From the NCBI GenBank assembly GCA_003449195.1, contig DMID01000110.1, forward strand, positions 1-7,419: 7,419 bases of DNA, written 5' to 3'. The notes below the pieces were generated by a model, which ran no database searches, was not told the DNA's origin, and worked only from the letters and a program-made list of their open reading frames with translations. This DNA comes from Lysobacteraceae bacterium. GTDB lineage: Bacteria > Pseudomonadota > Gammaproteobacteria > Xanthomonadales > Xanthomonadaceae. Made by a program: the position numbers and the translations under genes. This document shows positions 7,230 through 7,419 of the stretch, in pieces (the first letter of the stretch is position 1; every line of letters starts with the position of its first letter).

Positions 7230-7419
7230 GCCGGTACCTGCTGTTCGGCACCGAACGCTACGCCTTGCCGATCCTGCAACCGCTGGCCGATGCCTTGCTG
7301 CGCGCCGGCCATGAAGTGCATGCATGGCTGGCAGCCGGCGCGGCGGGCGCGAGGCTGGCCGGCAAGGTGATGCCGGTGGCCGATGCGCGTGCGGCTGTGG
7401 CGCTGCGGCCACGCGCGGG
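7226..7419 (+). CDS. Unidentified protein, N-terminal 64 residues (3' truncated by window); possibly a glycosyltransferase
   Basis: The ATG at 7226 overlaps the stop of the WaaE-like gene by 4 nt (ATGA) and has GGAG 5 nt upstream, so this is a genuine coupled gene; the frame is open to the window end. It begins MSRYLLFGTERYALPILQPL, then LADALLRAGHEVHAWLAAG. A short beta strand, a helix and a second strand after GHEV resemble the first Rossmann unit of GT-B glycosyltransferases and of CDP-glycerol glycerophosphotransferase-like proteins. There is no signal peptide or membrane segment in the visible part. I do not recognise the family with certainty; the context suggests a further step in cell-surface glycan assembly. 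Confidence 0.7.
   Translation, partial: MSRYLLFGTERYALPILQPLADALLRAGHEVHAWLAAGAAGARLAGKVMPVADARAAVALRPRA

Overview
The window is high-GC bacterial DNA packed with genes that have no gap above about 100 bp. The RsmB fragment, the codon bias (third positions nearly all G or C) and the style of the glycosyltransferases suggest a gammaproteobacterium of the Xanthomonadaceae/Lysobacteraceae type (Lysobacter, Luteimonas, Thermomonas and relatives). That assignment is inferred from sequence style, not from a search.

Layout, left to right. (1) Positions 1-3595, plus strand: the 3' part of rsmB (16S rRNA cytosine-5 methyltransferase), a polytopic O-antigen ligase/polymerase family protein, and an ArnT-like GT39 glycosyltransferase. 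These three overlap by 7 and 4 nt, so they look like one translationally coupled run. (2) Positions 6316 down to 3446, minus strand: a UDP-glucuronate decarboxylase (UDP-xylose synthase type) followed by two different GT2 glycosyltransferases, with a 4-nt overlap and a 1-nt gap. The last GT2 gene runs tail-to-tail into the GT39 gene, and the two coding regions overlap by 150 nt. (3) Positions 6411-7419, plus strand: a WaaE/LgtF-like GT2 glycosyltransferase, divergent from the decarboxylase across a 94-bp intergenic region, then the first 64 codons of an unrecognised gene coupled to it by a 4-nt overlap.

Apart from rsmB and the unidentified last fragment, every gene fits the building or modification of a surface glycan, most likely lipopolysaccharide core or O-antigen. 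The decarboxylase would supply UDP-xylose (or a related UDP-pentose), the GT2 enzymes would add sugars on the cytoplasmic face, and the two membrane proteins would act on the periplasmic face with polyprenyl-linked donors. The division of labour is inferred; acceptors and sugars cannot be read from sequence.

I see no RNA genes, insertion sequences, CRISPR arrays or phage genes, and no clear new system. The points most worth a second look are the 150-nt convergent coding overlap, where the GT2 tail ends at what appears to be the only possible stop in that register of the opposing gene; a perfect 20-bp AT-centred palindrome inside a GT2 gene; and the small divergent regulatory region with nested inverted repeats.
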